From NCBI GenBank assembly GCA_963730005.1, contig CAVSPO010000029.1:1-21489 (forward strand): 21,489 bases of DNA, written 5' to 3'. The translations under genes were made by a program, and so were the position numbers. The stretch comes from CAVSPO01 sp963730005 (lineage in GTDB: Bacteria; Actinomycetota; Actinomycetes; Propionibacteriales; Propionibacteriaceae). The first letter of the stretch is position 1. Each line of letters opens with the position of its first letter. A model generated the notes under the pieces. The model saw only the letters and a program-made list of their open reading frames with translations, made no database searches and had not been told where the DNA came from. This document shows positions 13,327 to 21,193 of this stretch, in pieces.

Positions 13327-13555
13327 TCCGGCTCTGGCTGCCCGCCTTCGAGAGGAGTCCGAGCAGACGCGCGAAGCCGCCTATCCGGCGGGGGTGCGGC
13401 CCACCCGACCAAACCGCAGCAAGGTGTACTCGATTCGCCTGAGCGAGGAGGAGCAAGCCCGGGTCGAGCAGGTTGCCGACGCGAGGCACCTGCCCGCGTC
13501 CACCTTGGTGCGCTCCTGGATTCTCGACCGGCTCAACCAGGAGAAGACCGCCTAA
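13310..13555 (+). CDS. Ribbon-helix-helix antitoxin (CopG/BrnA-like)
   Basis: An 81-aa protein. ATG 13310 lies inside the toxin gene, preceded by GAGAGGGG. The N-terminal part is a flexible toxin-binding region; residues 38-77 form the RHH fold: KVYSIRLSEEEQARVEQVAD, then LPASTLVRSWILDRL. It should neutralise the upstream toxin and repress the shared promoter. It is intact. Boundary repeat copy 2 starts directly after its stop. Confidence 0.82.
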   Translation: MAKTIDPALAARLREESEQTREAAYPAGVRPTRPNRSKVYSIRLSEEEQARVEQVADARHLPASTLVRSWILDRLNQEKTA

Positions 13556-13585
13556 CAACATCCGGAACGGCCGCAACCCGCGTGG
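13556..13585 (+). repeat. AACATCCGGAA boundary repeat, copy 2
   Basis: It starts immediately after the TAA of the RHH antitoxin: CAACATCCGGAACGGCCGCA. The first 12 bases equal copy 1; the rest is diverged. Confidence 0.5.
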
Positions 13586-13604
13586 TCTGGCCCGCCGGCG
13601 AGAC

Positions 13605-14183
13605 TCAGTACTCGGCGACCAAGGACGGGCGCACAGTCGCCACCAAGCCGAGTTGGTCGGCGAACATGAGCGGCTCGAATCCGGGATCGTGCTCGATGGC
13701 CAGGCGGAGGAGCTCCGCGTCGGCGAAACGCCCGGACTGGCGGATGGCGTCCACGTCCAGGAAGTCGCGCGCCGCCGCCCGGCTGTAGAGGGCGCCGACC
13801 TTATTCGCGACCGCATCGGTGAGCGCCAGCACCGGCCCCACCTCAAGCCAGACAGGATCGTGAGCACGCCAATCGACGCCGAAGTCGACCTCGAATTGGT
13901 AGTCATCGCTCGCAGTCACCGCCAGCCGAGCGAACTGGGCAAGACGCCTGACCGGGACAACCTGGTAACCATGCTCGATGAGGGACGCGATCGTGCGCTC
14001 CACCGCCCCTTGGAACCCCTCGGTCGCGGCATCGAGGGTGAACACGTCGACGTCCTGGGTCGGCCGATCGATCAGCCCGTGCTCGCGGAGCGCGCCAGAC
14101 CCAGCCAGAGCGAAGTCATCGCCGCTGATCGCATTCAAGATGAGCGCCGCGACAGCGCGCTGCTGCTCGACAGGGGACGGCAT
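13605..14183 (-). CDS. AbiEii/AbiGii-type nucleotidyltransferase toxin
   Basis: A 192-aa protein. ATG 14183 overlaps the partner's stop by one base (TAATG); a longer in-frame start exists but would overlap more. The nucleotidyltransferase motif is ALAGSGALREHGL (GSG at 28-30) followed by TQDVDVF (D44, D46). EVDFGVDWR and NKVGALYSRAAARDFLDVDA supply the third acidic residue and the conserved K/RD helix. This fold is used by type IV toxin-antitoxin/abortive-infection systems, which transfer nucleotides to RNA targets. It is shorter than AbiEii proper (about 300 aa), like the compact MNT-like actinobacterial forms. Confidence 0.82.
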   Translation of the reverse strand: MPSPVEQQRAVAALILNAISGDDFALAGSGALREHGLIDRPTQDVDVFTLDAATEGFQGAVERTIASLIEHGYQVVPVRRLAQFARLAVTASDDYQFEVDFGVDWRAHDPVWLEVGPVLALTDAVANKVGALYSRAAARDFLDVDAIRQSGRFADAELLRLAIEHDPGFEPLMFADQLGLVATVRPSLVAEY

Positions 14184-14500
14184 TACTGGGCGGTAGCCAG
14201 TTCCGGGAAGCGGCTCTGCCAAATCTCGCGGCAGCGTTTCGGCAGGCGCAGCTGCGGCCAGACTCGACGCAACAGGTCAGCATTGAGGAGTTCCTCCTGC
14301 TGCTGGCGGGTGCCTTCCCGCACCACGTTCTCGTAGGCTTTCTCAAGCCCATCGGTGGTGGACAGGTCCGCAGTCGCGTCAGGGCCCCAATGGAGCGTGA
14401 TCGGCAAGATCAACACTCCGTTGACCGGTCCCTGCAGCGCGTCCAAGCTGAAGGGCGTGTCATAGGGGATGACGTCCTGGTACAGCACGCGAGTCGTCAT
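14183..14500 (-). CDS. Small partner protein upstream of the nucleotidyltransferase
   Basis: A 105-aa protein. ATG 14500 has GGAGGA upstream on the minus strand. The sequence contains VLYQDVIPYDTPFSLDALQG, VLPITLHWGP-like beta segments and a helical second half (LEKAYENVVREGTRQQQEEL...RVWPQLRLPKRCREIWQ). It overlaps the nucleotidyltransferase start by one base, so it is translationally coupled and is probably the cognate antitoxin. It has no HTH like AbiEi, so the mode of neutralisation is unclear. Confidence 0.75.
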   Translation of the reverse strand: MTTRVLYQDVIPYDTPFSLDALQGPVNGVLILPITLHWGPDATADLSTTDGLEKAYENVVREGTRQQQEELLNADLLRRVWPQLRLPKRCREIWQSRFPELATAQ

Positions 14501-14608
14501 GGCTCGTGATCCTCCTCCCTGGCTCGTGCTCAAGATTAACCGCCCCAGCCGACAACCAGCAGAGACCCCCGGCGACACCATCAAGCAACCACCGACGGGC
14601 AGCCTCGG

Positions 14609-14640
14609 AACATCCGGAATTGTGCCGCACATGGTGCGTT
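14609..14640 (+). repeat. AACATCCGGAA boundary repeat, copy 3
   Basis: AACATCCGGAATTGTGCCGC, then ACATGGTGCG. It includes a perfect CGCAC-ATG-GTGCG palindrome (14626-14638). It lies about 110 bases upstream of both the minus-strand AbiE pair and the plus-strand HNH fragment. Confidence 0.6.
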
Positions 14641-14721
14641 CTGATTTTGCGGCTGGCCCTTGGTCGCCGACCACCTGTGTCATGAGGCTACGGCCACGGT
14701 TGGGAGCCGTAGTGTGCGGGC

Positions 14722-14970
14722 ATGGCTGTGAGGAGCACGAGTCGCAGGGCCCGTGCAGACCTGCGCCGCAAGCGTCGCATGGAGCGGATGGCTTACGACC
14801 TCACCGACCAGCAATGGGCCGGCCTGTTGGACGCGTGGGCCGGGTGCGCGTTCTGCGGGGCGACCGACAAGCCGCTGATTCCCAGGGTGCCCGCTGGCTT
14901 CAGGACACGGTGGCATTCCCGGAGCATCCGGATCGGTTCCGGGATCTCGCCGGTCACGGTGATCAGGTAG
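14722..14970 (+). pseudogene. HNH endonuclease-like gene, 3' end lost at a fusion junction
   Basis: An 82-codon frame. The first 52 residues read like the start of a small actinobacterial HNH protein: basic RRARADLRRKRRMERMAY, then LTDQQWAGLLDAWAGCAFCG with ATDKPL, where CxxC should be followed by the catalytic HNH loop. Instead, from about base 14876 the sequence is the antisense of a methyltransferase (IPRVPAGFRTRWHS...). The HNH motif is absent, so no nuclease can be made. ATG 14722 lies 6 bases after TAGTGT, perhaps a leaderless promoter. Confidence 0.65.
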
Positions 14971-15388
14971 ACCACGTCGAAGAAGTCGTCGGGGTAGGGC
15001 AGTGCGTACACGTCGGCGACGTGGGCCTCGATGTTGGCCATGCCTTGTTCGGCGGCGCGCTGTTGCACGCGCCGGATCATGCGGGGTTCGATGTCGATCG
15101 CGTGGACGTGACCGTGCGGTCCGACGGCGCGTGCCGCGGCGAGGGTGTAGCGGCCGTTGCCGGGCCCCACGTCCAGGACGGTCATGCAGGTGCGGACGCC
15201 GTGGCGCTGGGCCAGGAGGTCGGGCGGTTGAACGCGACGCCGCAACGGATTGTCGATCAGGTCGGCCAGCACCTCCGGACGGGGAACTTCACGAAGTGCC
15301 GGACGATCCGGACGACGGTGTGCGCAGTCACGACCGCGACCGGTAGTGCCAGCGTTGCCCTCGCGATCCTGACACCCGCGTTCGTCAT
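14877..15388 (-). pseudogene. SAM-dependent methyltransferase, frameshifted and C-terminally truncated
   Basis: A class I methyltransferase. ATG 15388 has a GAAGGAGG site. The N-terminus (MTNAGVRIARATLALPVAVV) leads into a hydrophobic/amphipathic stretch, then the frame breaks near 15276, where one base is missing (PVRRCW instead of P-E-VLADLIDNPL). The next frame carries motif I VLDVGPGNGRYTLA, AIDIEPRM, VADVYALPYPDDFFDVVYLI and CHRVLKPAGTLGIS. It stops abruptly at the junction with the HNH gene, losing the last strands. Its product is most like small-molecule or ubiquinone/menaquinone-type methyltransferases, but the substrate is unknown. Confidence 0.8.
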
Positions 15389-15705
15389 CGAGCCTCCTTC
15401 AGTACTGCCGGCACGGCTTGTGCTCGCCGCTCAGCCCCCATCCTGACCGGTCGACGACCCTCACGCCACCACAGAGGAGGTGATCGCCAGCACCGGTCAG
15501 GTCGTCGCGTCCAGTCACCTGCCAGCGCGGCAGGTCATGCATCGCGAAGTCGTCATCCAGACTGGTGTGGGCCAGCACCACGTGATGACTCCACCGCGGC
15601 GGGTTCCGAGCCGCCGTCGGCGTCGGTGGTAGCATCGCCATCGATCTCTGGTTGGCGACAATCGTCTGGCGCGGCTGATGCCGTCGGCGATTTTTTCGGA
15701 GGACT
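15389..15705. other. Gene-free stretch with a 10-bp inverted repeat
   Basis: About 317 bases with no recognised gene. CCTGACCGGT (15442-15451) and ACCGGTCAGG (15492-15501) are perfect inverted arms 40 bases apart. A minus-strand frame ending at 15399 has PPRWSHHVVLAHTSLDDDFA and MHDLPRWQ, which might be a decayed protein end, but I cannot name it. Confidence 0.45.
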
Positions 15706-15846
15706 GTGGTGGACACCGCTGATCCGTCGGTCCATCTGGCCATGACGATCGTCCTGCCGGCCGAGGAGGACACGATCAACGACTACGTCGCGGACTTCCA
15801 GGCGTTCGTGGGCAGCGCGACCGTCACCGAAGGGCCTGTCGCATGA
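15706..15846 (+). CDS. Small protein coupled to the following membrane protein
   Basis: A 46-aa protein. GTG 15706 (or GTG 15709) follows CGGAGGA. The sequence is acidic: HLAMTIVLPAEEDTINDYVA, then DFQAFVGSATVTEGPVA. Its TGA overlaps the ATG of the next gene (ATGA), good evidence that it is translated. No family is recognised; it could be the remaining end of a longer gene. Confidence 0.5.
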   Translation: MVDTADPSVHLAMTIVLPAEEDTINDYVADFQAFVGSATVTEGPVA

Positions 15847-16562
15847 CCCCTCGTCGTGCACAAGCGGTCACGATCCTCCTCGGAGCCTCCTTCCTCGCGG
15901 TCGCCGCCATCCTGCTCCTCGTCGTCCCCGCGGACGCCATCGGCGCCCTCCGCTGGGGGATCGGGTTGCCGTTCCTCGTCATCGGCCTCGCGAACCTGGC
16001 GCTGGCGCCGCGGTTCTCCCGCGAGATCCTGCCCGACGACTGCCAGTTCCAGGCGCTCGACGCCCAGGGCCGGCCCATGGTCGGCTCCGCGCACGTGCAA
16101 CAGTTGGCGCTCGCGCTGGACCGTGAGCTGCGCGACACCCCCCACCGGATCGAGACCGCCCCCGACGCGGTCCGCACCCTTTACGACTCCGGGGTCTTCT
16201 ACCAGCCCGGCAGTCGCAGCCTGCGGCAGTTCCACTGGCCCACCACCCTCACCGCCACCCCCAACCCCACCACCTTCGTGCGGCTCGACCAACAGGCCGA
16301 CCAGTCTCGTGGCGGCTACTGGGTCAGGGCCCGCGTCCAGGCCGTTCTGCAGTTCAACACCGCCACCCGCGTCACCGTCGGCGGGGGGAAGACGGTGACG
16401 CGCACGGCGTCCACCGGGGACGTCTCTGACGCCCTGACGACGGCCCTGAAGACGTGCGGCGTCACGGTCTCGCTGTCGGCCATGTTCTGGGTGGGCGTCA
16501 CCAACGCCAGCCTCGGCGTGCTGGTCACCATCGGGGTGGTCCTCTCCGTGCTCGTCGGCTGA
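15843..16562 (+). CDS. Hypothetical three-helix membrane protein
   Basis: A 239-aa protein whose ATG overlaps the previous stop. Two N-terminal transmembrane helices (about 9-30 and 38-56) form a hairpin. A soluble domain of about 145 residues follows (FQALDAQGRPMVGSAHVQQL, FYQPGSRSLRQFHW, TRVTVGGGKTVTRTASTGDV), ending in a C-terminal transmembrane segment (about 208-238). I recognise no family. A strong terminator follows it. Composition matches the neighbouring genes, and there are no frame breaks. Confidence 0.72.
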   Translation: MTPRRAQAVTILLGASFLAVAAILLLVVPADAIGALRWGIGLPFLVIGLANLALAPRFSREILPDDCQFQALDAQGRPMVGSAHVQQLALALDRELRDTPHRIETAPDAVRTLYDSGVFYQPGSRSLRQFHWPTTLTATPNPTTFVRLDQQADQSRGGYWVRARVQAVLQFNTATRVTVGGGKTVTRTASTGDVSDALTTALKTCGVTVSLSAMFWVGVTNASLGVLVTIGVVLSVLVG

Positions 16563-16570
16563 CACGGTTT

Positions 16571-16599
16571 CCCTCTGCGGGGATCGCCCCCGCAGGGGG
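16571..16599 (+). terminator. Rho-independent-type terminator
   Basis: CCCTCTGCGGGG (16571-16582) pairs with CCCCGCAG plus GGGG (16588-16599) through a 5-base loop, giving a 12-bp stem with one G-U pair, followed by GTTGTT. It lies 9 bases after the membrane-protein stop. Confidence 0.75.
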
Positions 16600-16842
16600 G
16601 TTGTTCGAGCAGGACTACTCCGATGCGAAGTGGGCCAGTCTGAATGACTCGGACGGCGCGTGTCGCGTGACCAGGACCCGTACTGGCCTCGCGTGGGTCG
16701 AGGATCTCGATTCCCGCGCTGGCCAGCTTTTCGGCCATCCCGCAGACGGGGTCCCGGTCGTGCTCCTTGACGTCGTCAGGCAGCTCGGCCCACGGAACGA
16801 GCCAAGTGTGTCCCGGGCGTCCGTTGCGGATCTGGAAGTGCG
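16600..16842 (-). pseudogene. Remnant of a RyR-domain-like protein
   Basis: The minus-strand frame reads FQIRNGRPGHTWLVPWAELP, then DDVKEHDRDPVCGMAEKLAS and AGIEILDP. This resembles the end of RyR domains (H..LVPW..L....K..DR). A stop codon sits just upstream of the fragment near 16837, no start or N-terminal half is present, and the frame runs on into the terminator. It is a scrap between two intact units; the match is short. Confidence 0.45.
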
Positions 16843-16875
16843 ATCAGCGGCGATGCTCCCACGGACACGGCGCGA

Positions 16876-19791
16876 TCAGTCGATCGCCCGGCGCGCCAAG
16901 GTGCCCGGTGCACGTGATACCGCCAGCGCAGTCAGCAGTCCGGCGGCGACGACGGTGCCGGCGAGCCCGGACTGCAGTCCCCACAACGGAATCGTCTCCA
17001 GCCATGCCCCGTCGAGCGCCATCCGGCGGTTCCAGGCGACCTGGTAGCTGCCCAGCGCGATACCCGCCGCCAGCCCGAGCGGGACTCCGGCCACCAGCAC
17101 GACCCCGGCCTGCGTGAGCGCGAACCGCCTGAGGAAGGACGGCGTGGCGCCGAGCGCGTGCATCGTTACCGCGTCCCGGCGCGACTGGGTGCGGGCGAGA
17201 ACCAGCGAGAGTGCCGTCGCCGCCACGGCCAGCGCCGCCAAAGCGACGATCGGGAGGAGCGAAACGCTGCGTCCCCAGGGATGCGGCAGCGCCGGTTCCC
17301 CGACCCAGGCCAGCGTGGTGTGCTGCTCAATCAGGGCGCGGGCCCGCGCCGATTGCGCCGGGGTGAGTTCGGGATCGGTGATCACGTAGCCGCCCAGGTA
17401 CTCAAGGTGCTTGACCCCGAGCCCGGCCGCGCTGTCGGGTGCGACTGTGAGCGGCGGCGCGAACCCGCGCAGGAACACCCCGGGCATTTCGACGATCCGG
17501 TCGACATCGGCCTCGTCCCTGATCAACTCGTCGGAGACGCCGATCCGGACGGTGCCCTCGTCGGACAGGTAGGCGGCGTTGTTGACCACGACTCCGCCGC
17601 CGTCCAGCATCTCGGCGGCTGCGGCGGAGCCGGGCAGCCCGGACGCGCGCAGCGCATCCCCGGTCAACACATAGGTTTCGCTGCTACCCCACCAGGCAAG
17701 TGACATCGACGGTGAATAGGCGTGTTCCCACGAGGTGCAGCGCAGCGGGGCGTCGGGATCGACACCGGAGGCGACATCGGGGAAGCTGCCCGTCGGGCAG
17801 GACGAGCCGGCGGGCAGCAACTGGGTCAGCTGGGTGCCGGCCTCCCACGGGGCGGCGCTGATCGGCTCCACGGCGGTGACTGGCAGGTCTGCTGCCATGG
17901 CGGACGCGGCGTCGGCGATGACCAACCGGTCGAAGTCGGCACTGACCGGGACCCGGGCACCGATCACCAGACCCCCACCGGAGACCATCTCACCTGTTCG
18001 GTCGCGCTGGTTGGCGGTGCCGGAGCCTGCCAGCACGATGCCGTAGGACGCAGCGCCAACCGCCACCAGCACCGCGATGGCTGCGGGCAGGAACCGGGAA
18101 CGGTGGTCGGCGGCGTCGCGCAGCGCCAGCCGCACCACGACCGGCGCCCCTCCTGCCAGCCGGGCACCCAACCCGGTGAGCCATCCGGCAGCCATCAGCA
18201 GGCCGGCAACGGCCGCCACGATGGACAGCACCAGCAGCACCACCGGCGCGGTTGCCGTGGCCGGCAGCGTCCCCGGTGCGCGGTATCCCTCGGCCGGCCG
18301 CGCGGCACTGAGGGAGAGCGCGCCCAGCGACATCGCGGCCACCAACAGCGCTACCGGCGCCACGATCGAGCCGGCAGCGGCCCTCGCTATCGCGCGGCCC
18401 CGGCTGGGCGTCGGACGGCTGGGCGTCGGACGGTCCTTCAGGGCGTCCACAGGCTGTAGCCGAGCCGCCTGGCGTGCCGGGACATGCGTCGCGACCAGCC
18501 CTATCACGGCCGCGATGCCTACCCCTGCCGCGATGATCCACCACGGCATGACCGAGAGCAGGTCCAGGCCGGGCAGCAGGATCGGGGCGGTGGCCAGCGC
18601 GAGGATCGTGCCGACGCCCGCCCCCAGAACCCCGCCGGCGACCCCGACCACCAAGCCCTGGGTCGCGACGATCCGGCGCAGGTCTGCTGGTGTCGCGCCG
18701 TTCGCGGACGCCAACCCCAGACCTCGTCGCGACTGGTCGATGGCAACCGCGAATGCCGGCGTCACCAGGAAGAACACCAGTAGTGCACCACCGGCGGCGG
18801 TCAGCAACAGCGAAACCACGCGCAGCAACACCGCGTCCTGGTCGATGGCGACTGGATACAGCTCGGACGCGGACGGGTAGTTGGTCAGCACGTGCCGGGA
18901 GACGGCGAACGCCTGCAGCAGATTGAGTTGCCTGGCGTGCTGCCAGGTGACCGGTTCGGTGCCGACCACCAGCCAGTGGCCGTCCACGCCGGCGGGATCG
19001 GTGGTCGCCATCGCCGACATCCAGCCGTCGAGCGACCAGGCCCGGGCACCGTCCTCGGTCACGATGCCCGACACTCGGAAGGCGCGCTGGGAATCCTGGA
19101 TCACCTGCCCGATGCGGCCATCGATGCCGTACCAGCCGTTGAACGGTGGCGCGACCATGGTGAAGGTGTCCTGGAGGTCGATCCCGAGCAGTGCGGCCAG
19201 ACCGCTGGTGATCACGGCGTCGCCAGCGGTGGTCGGCTGCACGCCGCGGGTCAGATCGGGCAGCAGCAGTCCCAGCGCTGGCTCCCCGGCCTCTTGCAGG
19301 GTGGCGGTCACCACGGTGGCGAGGTCCAGGTCGTCCAGCGCTCCCACATCCAGGCCAGCCCCGGACACCTGGCCGGGGGCCAGTTCGATCCCGGTGGTGG
19401 CCAAGAGTTGCGGTGAGTCCCAGTAAGGCAACAGCTCATTGGCGGCCGGGAGGCGTTCGCCGAGCTCCGCCTCGTTGGCAGGCACCTGTTCGATGTCGTC
19501 CACCCACGGGCCCGGCGCGCCCTCCGGCAGTTGCTGGAAGGGCGCCCCTGTCCGGGTGACAGCTGTGGCGGTGACAACGGCCTGGGCCCCGGCTGGGATG
19601 CTCGCCAGCGCGGTGTCCCTGGCTGGGGGTGCGGCCGTGGTCAGCGCCGTGCCGGCCACCAGAGCGGCAATCGGCAGCGCGACGAGCAGTGTCGAGAAGA
19701 TCGACCGGGTACGATGCCTGACCGCGTCGCGGCCGGCCAGGCGCAGTGCGGGACGCCAACGATTCCAGCCGAGGGCGATCCGGCGCCTCAT
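16876..19791 (-). CDS. FtsX/MacB-type ABC transporter permease
   Basis: A 971-aa protein. ATG 19791 overlaps the ATPase stop by 4 bases. An N-terminal anchor (SIFSTLLVALPIAALVAGTA, about 30-53) is followed by a large extracytoplasmic domain (to about 330). A first FtsX core follows with helices LLLTAAGGALLVFFLV, LVVGVAGGVLGAGVGTILAL and WWIIAAGVGIAAVIGLVATH, then two central helices (about 475-540). A second extracytoplasmic domain (about 590-830) with paired cysteines precedes a second FtsX core near the end. This two-core layout is typical of large actinobacterial permeases that act as mechanotransmitters or export peptides, lipids or drugs rather than importers. The substrate is unknown. 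Confidence 0.9.
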   Translation of the reverse strand: MRRRIALGWNRWRPALRLAGRDAVRHRTRSIFSTLLVALPIAALVAGTALTTAAPPARDTALASIPAGAQAVVTATAVTRTGAPFQQLPEGAPGPWVDDIEQVPANEAELGERLPAANELLPYWDSPQLLATTGIELAPGQVSGAGLDVGALDDLDLATVVTATLQEAGEPALGLLLPDLTRGVQPTTAGDAVITSGLAALLGIDLQDTFTMVAPPFNGWYGIDGRIGQVIQDSQRAFRVSGIVTEDGARAWSLDGWMSAMATTDPAGVDGHWLVVGTEPVTWQHARQLNLLQAFAVSRHVLTNYPSASELYPVAIDQDAVLLRVVSLLLTAAGGALLVFFLVTPAFAVAIDQSRRGLGLASANGATPADLRRIVATQGLVVGVAGGVLGAGVGTILALATAPILLPGLDLLSVMPWWIIAAGVGIAAVIGLVATHVPARQAARLQPVDALKDRPTPSRPTPSRGRAIARAAAGSIVAPVALLVAAMSLGALSLSAARPAEGYRAPGTLPATATAPVVLLVLSIVAAVAGLLMAAGWLTGLGARLAGGAPVVVRLALRDAADHRSRFLPAAIAVLVAVGAASYGIVLAGSGTANQRDRTGEMVSGGGLVIGARVPVSADFDRLVIADAASAMAADLPVTAVEPISAAPWEAGTQLTQLLPAGSSCPTGSFPDVASGVDPDAPLRCTSWEHAYSPSMSLAWWGSSETYVLTGDALRASGLPGSAAAAEMLDGGGVVVNNAAYLSDEGTVRIGVSDELIRDEADVDRIVEMPGVFLRGFAPPLTVAPDSAAGLGVKHLEYLGGYVITDPELTPAQSARARALIEQHTTLAWVGEPALPHPWGRSVSLLPIVALAALAVAATALSLVLARTQSRRDAVTMHALGATPSFLRRFALTQAGVVLVAGVPLGLAAGIALGSYQVAWNRRMALDGAWLETIPLWGLQSGLAGTVVAAGLLTALAVSRAPGTLARRAID

Positions 19792-20519
19792 CGAGCATCC
19801 CGGGTTATCAGTTCGGCAAGGTCGGATGAGCCGGTCTGGTCGATGATGCGCCCATCACGCAGGAAGATCGTCCGGTCTGCCCATGCCGCGTAGCGCGGCT
19901 CATGGGTTACCAGGAGCACCGCGGTGCCGAGGTCGGCCCGTTCGCGCAGCAACTGCAGAATCGCCGTCCCTGTGAGCGAGTCAAGCGCACCGGTCGGCTC
20001 GTCGGCAAGCAACAGGCGCCGCGACCCGACCAGTGCTCGCGCGACGGCGACCCGCTGGGCCTGACCCCCCGACATGTCTTCCGGACGACGGTCGACCAGT
20101 TCAGCGATGCCGACCTCTGCGAGCACCTGGACGGCGGCCCGCCGGGCCTCGCGCGCTGACCAACCGTCCAACTCGAGCGGGAACGCGACGTTCTCGGCTG
20201 CGGTCAGGGCGGGCAGCAGGTTGAAATCCTGGAACACGTAACCAATCAGCCGGCGGCGAACGACCGCGCGGTCGGTGACGGACAACGACCCCAGATCGGT
20301 GTCCAACACGCGCACCGAGCCGCTCGTCGGTGCGTCCAGCCCACCGGCAAGGTTCAACAGGGTTGACTTGCCCGACCCGGAGGGTCCCATGACGGCCACG
20401 AACTCACCGGGACCTAGCACCAAGTCGGCGGCATCCAGGGCTGTCACGCTTCTGGAGCCGTCCTGATGCACTCGGGTCGCAGCCCGCAGCTCCAGCACCC
20501 CCAGGCTCATGGCGCTCAC
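19788..20519 (-). CDS. MacB/LolD-type ABC transporter ATP-binding protein
   Basis: A 243-aa protein with a complete nucleotide-binding domain: Walker A GPSGSGKST (45-53), Q-loop Q97 in YVFQDFNLLPALTAAENV, signature MSGGQAQRVAVARAL (149-163), Walker B LLLADEPTGALD (D173, E174), and the switch histidine in VTHEPRYA. It powers the FtsX permease encoded next. ATG 20519 overlaps the PadR stop and its own stop overlaps the permease start, so the three are one transcript. LTAAENV and TGALD are typical of the MacB/LolD group. Confidence 0.95.
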   Translation of the reverse strand: MSAMSLGVLELRAATRVHQDGSRSVTALDAADLVLGPGEFVAVMGPSGSGKSTLLNLAGGLDAPTSGSVRVLDTDLGSLSVTDRAVVRRRLIGYVFQDFNLLPALTAAENVAFPLELDGWSAREARRAAVQVLAEVGIAELVDRRPEDMSGGQAQRVAVARALVGSRRLLLADEPTGALDSLTGTAILQLLRERADLGTAVLLVTHEPRYAAWADRTIFLRDGRIIDQTGSSDLAELITRDAR

Positions 20520-21139
20520 CTCGCCCGCCGGACGAGTGCCACAGCGCCGGCTGGATCAAGTGCTACCGGCGCCCTGGAGGCCGATGCCGTCGTTTGCCCT
20601 GCCGATTCGGCCAGCCGACCGGCTAGGCGGGCCACCGAACCCTCCACCGAGTCCAGCCAGCGCAACTCCGCCTCGGTCGTGAAGATGTGGTTGTCGAGCA
20701 CCAGCCGGCCCGTCAGGTCATCGGACGAGAGGCCCCGTCGGGTCCGGGTGAGGTCGTGCAGGAATTGCTGCGCCGCCGAGCGCTGGCACTGGACGAGTGC
20801 CACCACGTCCACACCCGGCACGACGACCGCCAACGCCAGCTTCACGACCAACTCGTCGCGCCCCCGGTGTTCGTGGGCCACCGGCCGGCGCCACCACTGT
20901 TCGACCTCGTCGCGACCGATTTGGGTGAGCCGCCACGGCTCCACCGAGGCCGCGTCGGCCTCGGTGCCGCCGATCCGCTCCACCAGGTGGTCGCGCTGCA
21001 GCCTGCTCATCGTGGTCGACACCTGACCGATGTTGAGGGGCCAGGTCTGGCTGGTAGCCAGATCAAAGTCCTTCTTGAGCTGGTAGGTCGTGGCCGACCC
21101 GCTGGACAGCAGCGCCAAGAGGGCATGTTTCACTGACAT
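20516..21139 (-). CDS. PadR-family transcriptional repressor
   Basis: A 207-aa protein. The PadR winged helix fills the first 85 or so residues: SVKHALLALLSSGSATTYQL with KKDF, LNIGQVSTTMSRLQRDHLVE (recognition helix), then a wing and LTQIGRDEVEQWW. The C-terminal helices (after 90) would form the dimer arm and ligand pocket. It probably represses its own operon with the downstream ABC transporter and is relieved by the transported compound. ATG 21139 has CGGAG upstream on the minus strand. Confidence 0.92.
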   Translation of the reverse strand: MSVKHALLALLSSGSATTYQLKKDFDLATSQTWPLNIGQVSTTMSRLQRDHLVERIGGTEADAASVEPWRLTQIGRDEVEQWWRRPVAHEHRGRDELVVKLALAVVVPGVDVVALVQCQRSAAQQFLHDLTRTRRGLSSDDLTGRLVLDNHIFTTEAELRWLDSVEGSVARLAGRLAESAGQTTASASRAPVALDPAGAVALVRRAR

Positions 21140-21163
21140 ATCGATCTCCGGTTGCTGGGCCGT

Positions 21164-21182
21164 TTAGTTACTCAGTAACTAA
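21164..21182. promoter_or_regulatory. Palindromic operator, probably for PadR
   Basis: TTAGTTACTCAGTAACTAA is a perfect 9-1-9 palindrome overlapping the -10 of the operon promoter. A second, GTTAC-CAA-GTAAC, lies at 21186-21198, over the -35. Both share the GTTAC/GTAAC half-site. Confidence 0.72.
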
Positions 21183-21193
21183 GACGTTACCAA
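21165..21193 (-). promoter_or_regulatory. Promoter of the padR-ABC operon
   Basis: On the minus strand, TTGGTA (21193-21188) is the -35 and TAACTA (21170-21165) the -10, with a 17-base spacer; ATG lies 25 bases further on. Both hexamers are within the palindromes, so bound repressor would exclude RNA polymerase. Confidence 0.6.

Noticed and set aside
15399..15779. 126-codon minus-strand frame
   Set aside because: It runs antisense through the coupled 46-aa gene and its ribosome site, and only a short segment looks protein-like; kept as possible decay only.
16876..19846. Many long plus-strand frames opposite the permease
   Set aside because: They are typical high-GC antisense frames with R/P/G-rich sequence, no starts with ribosome sites and no domains.
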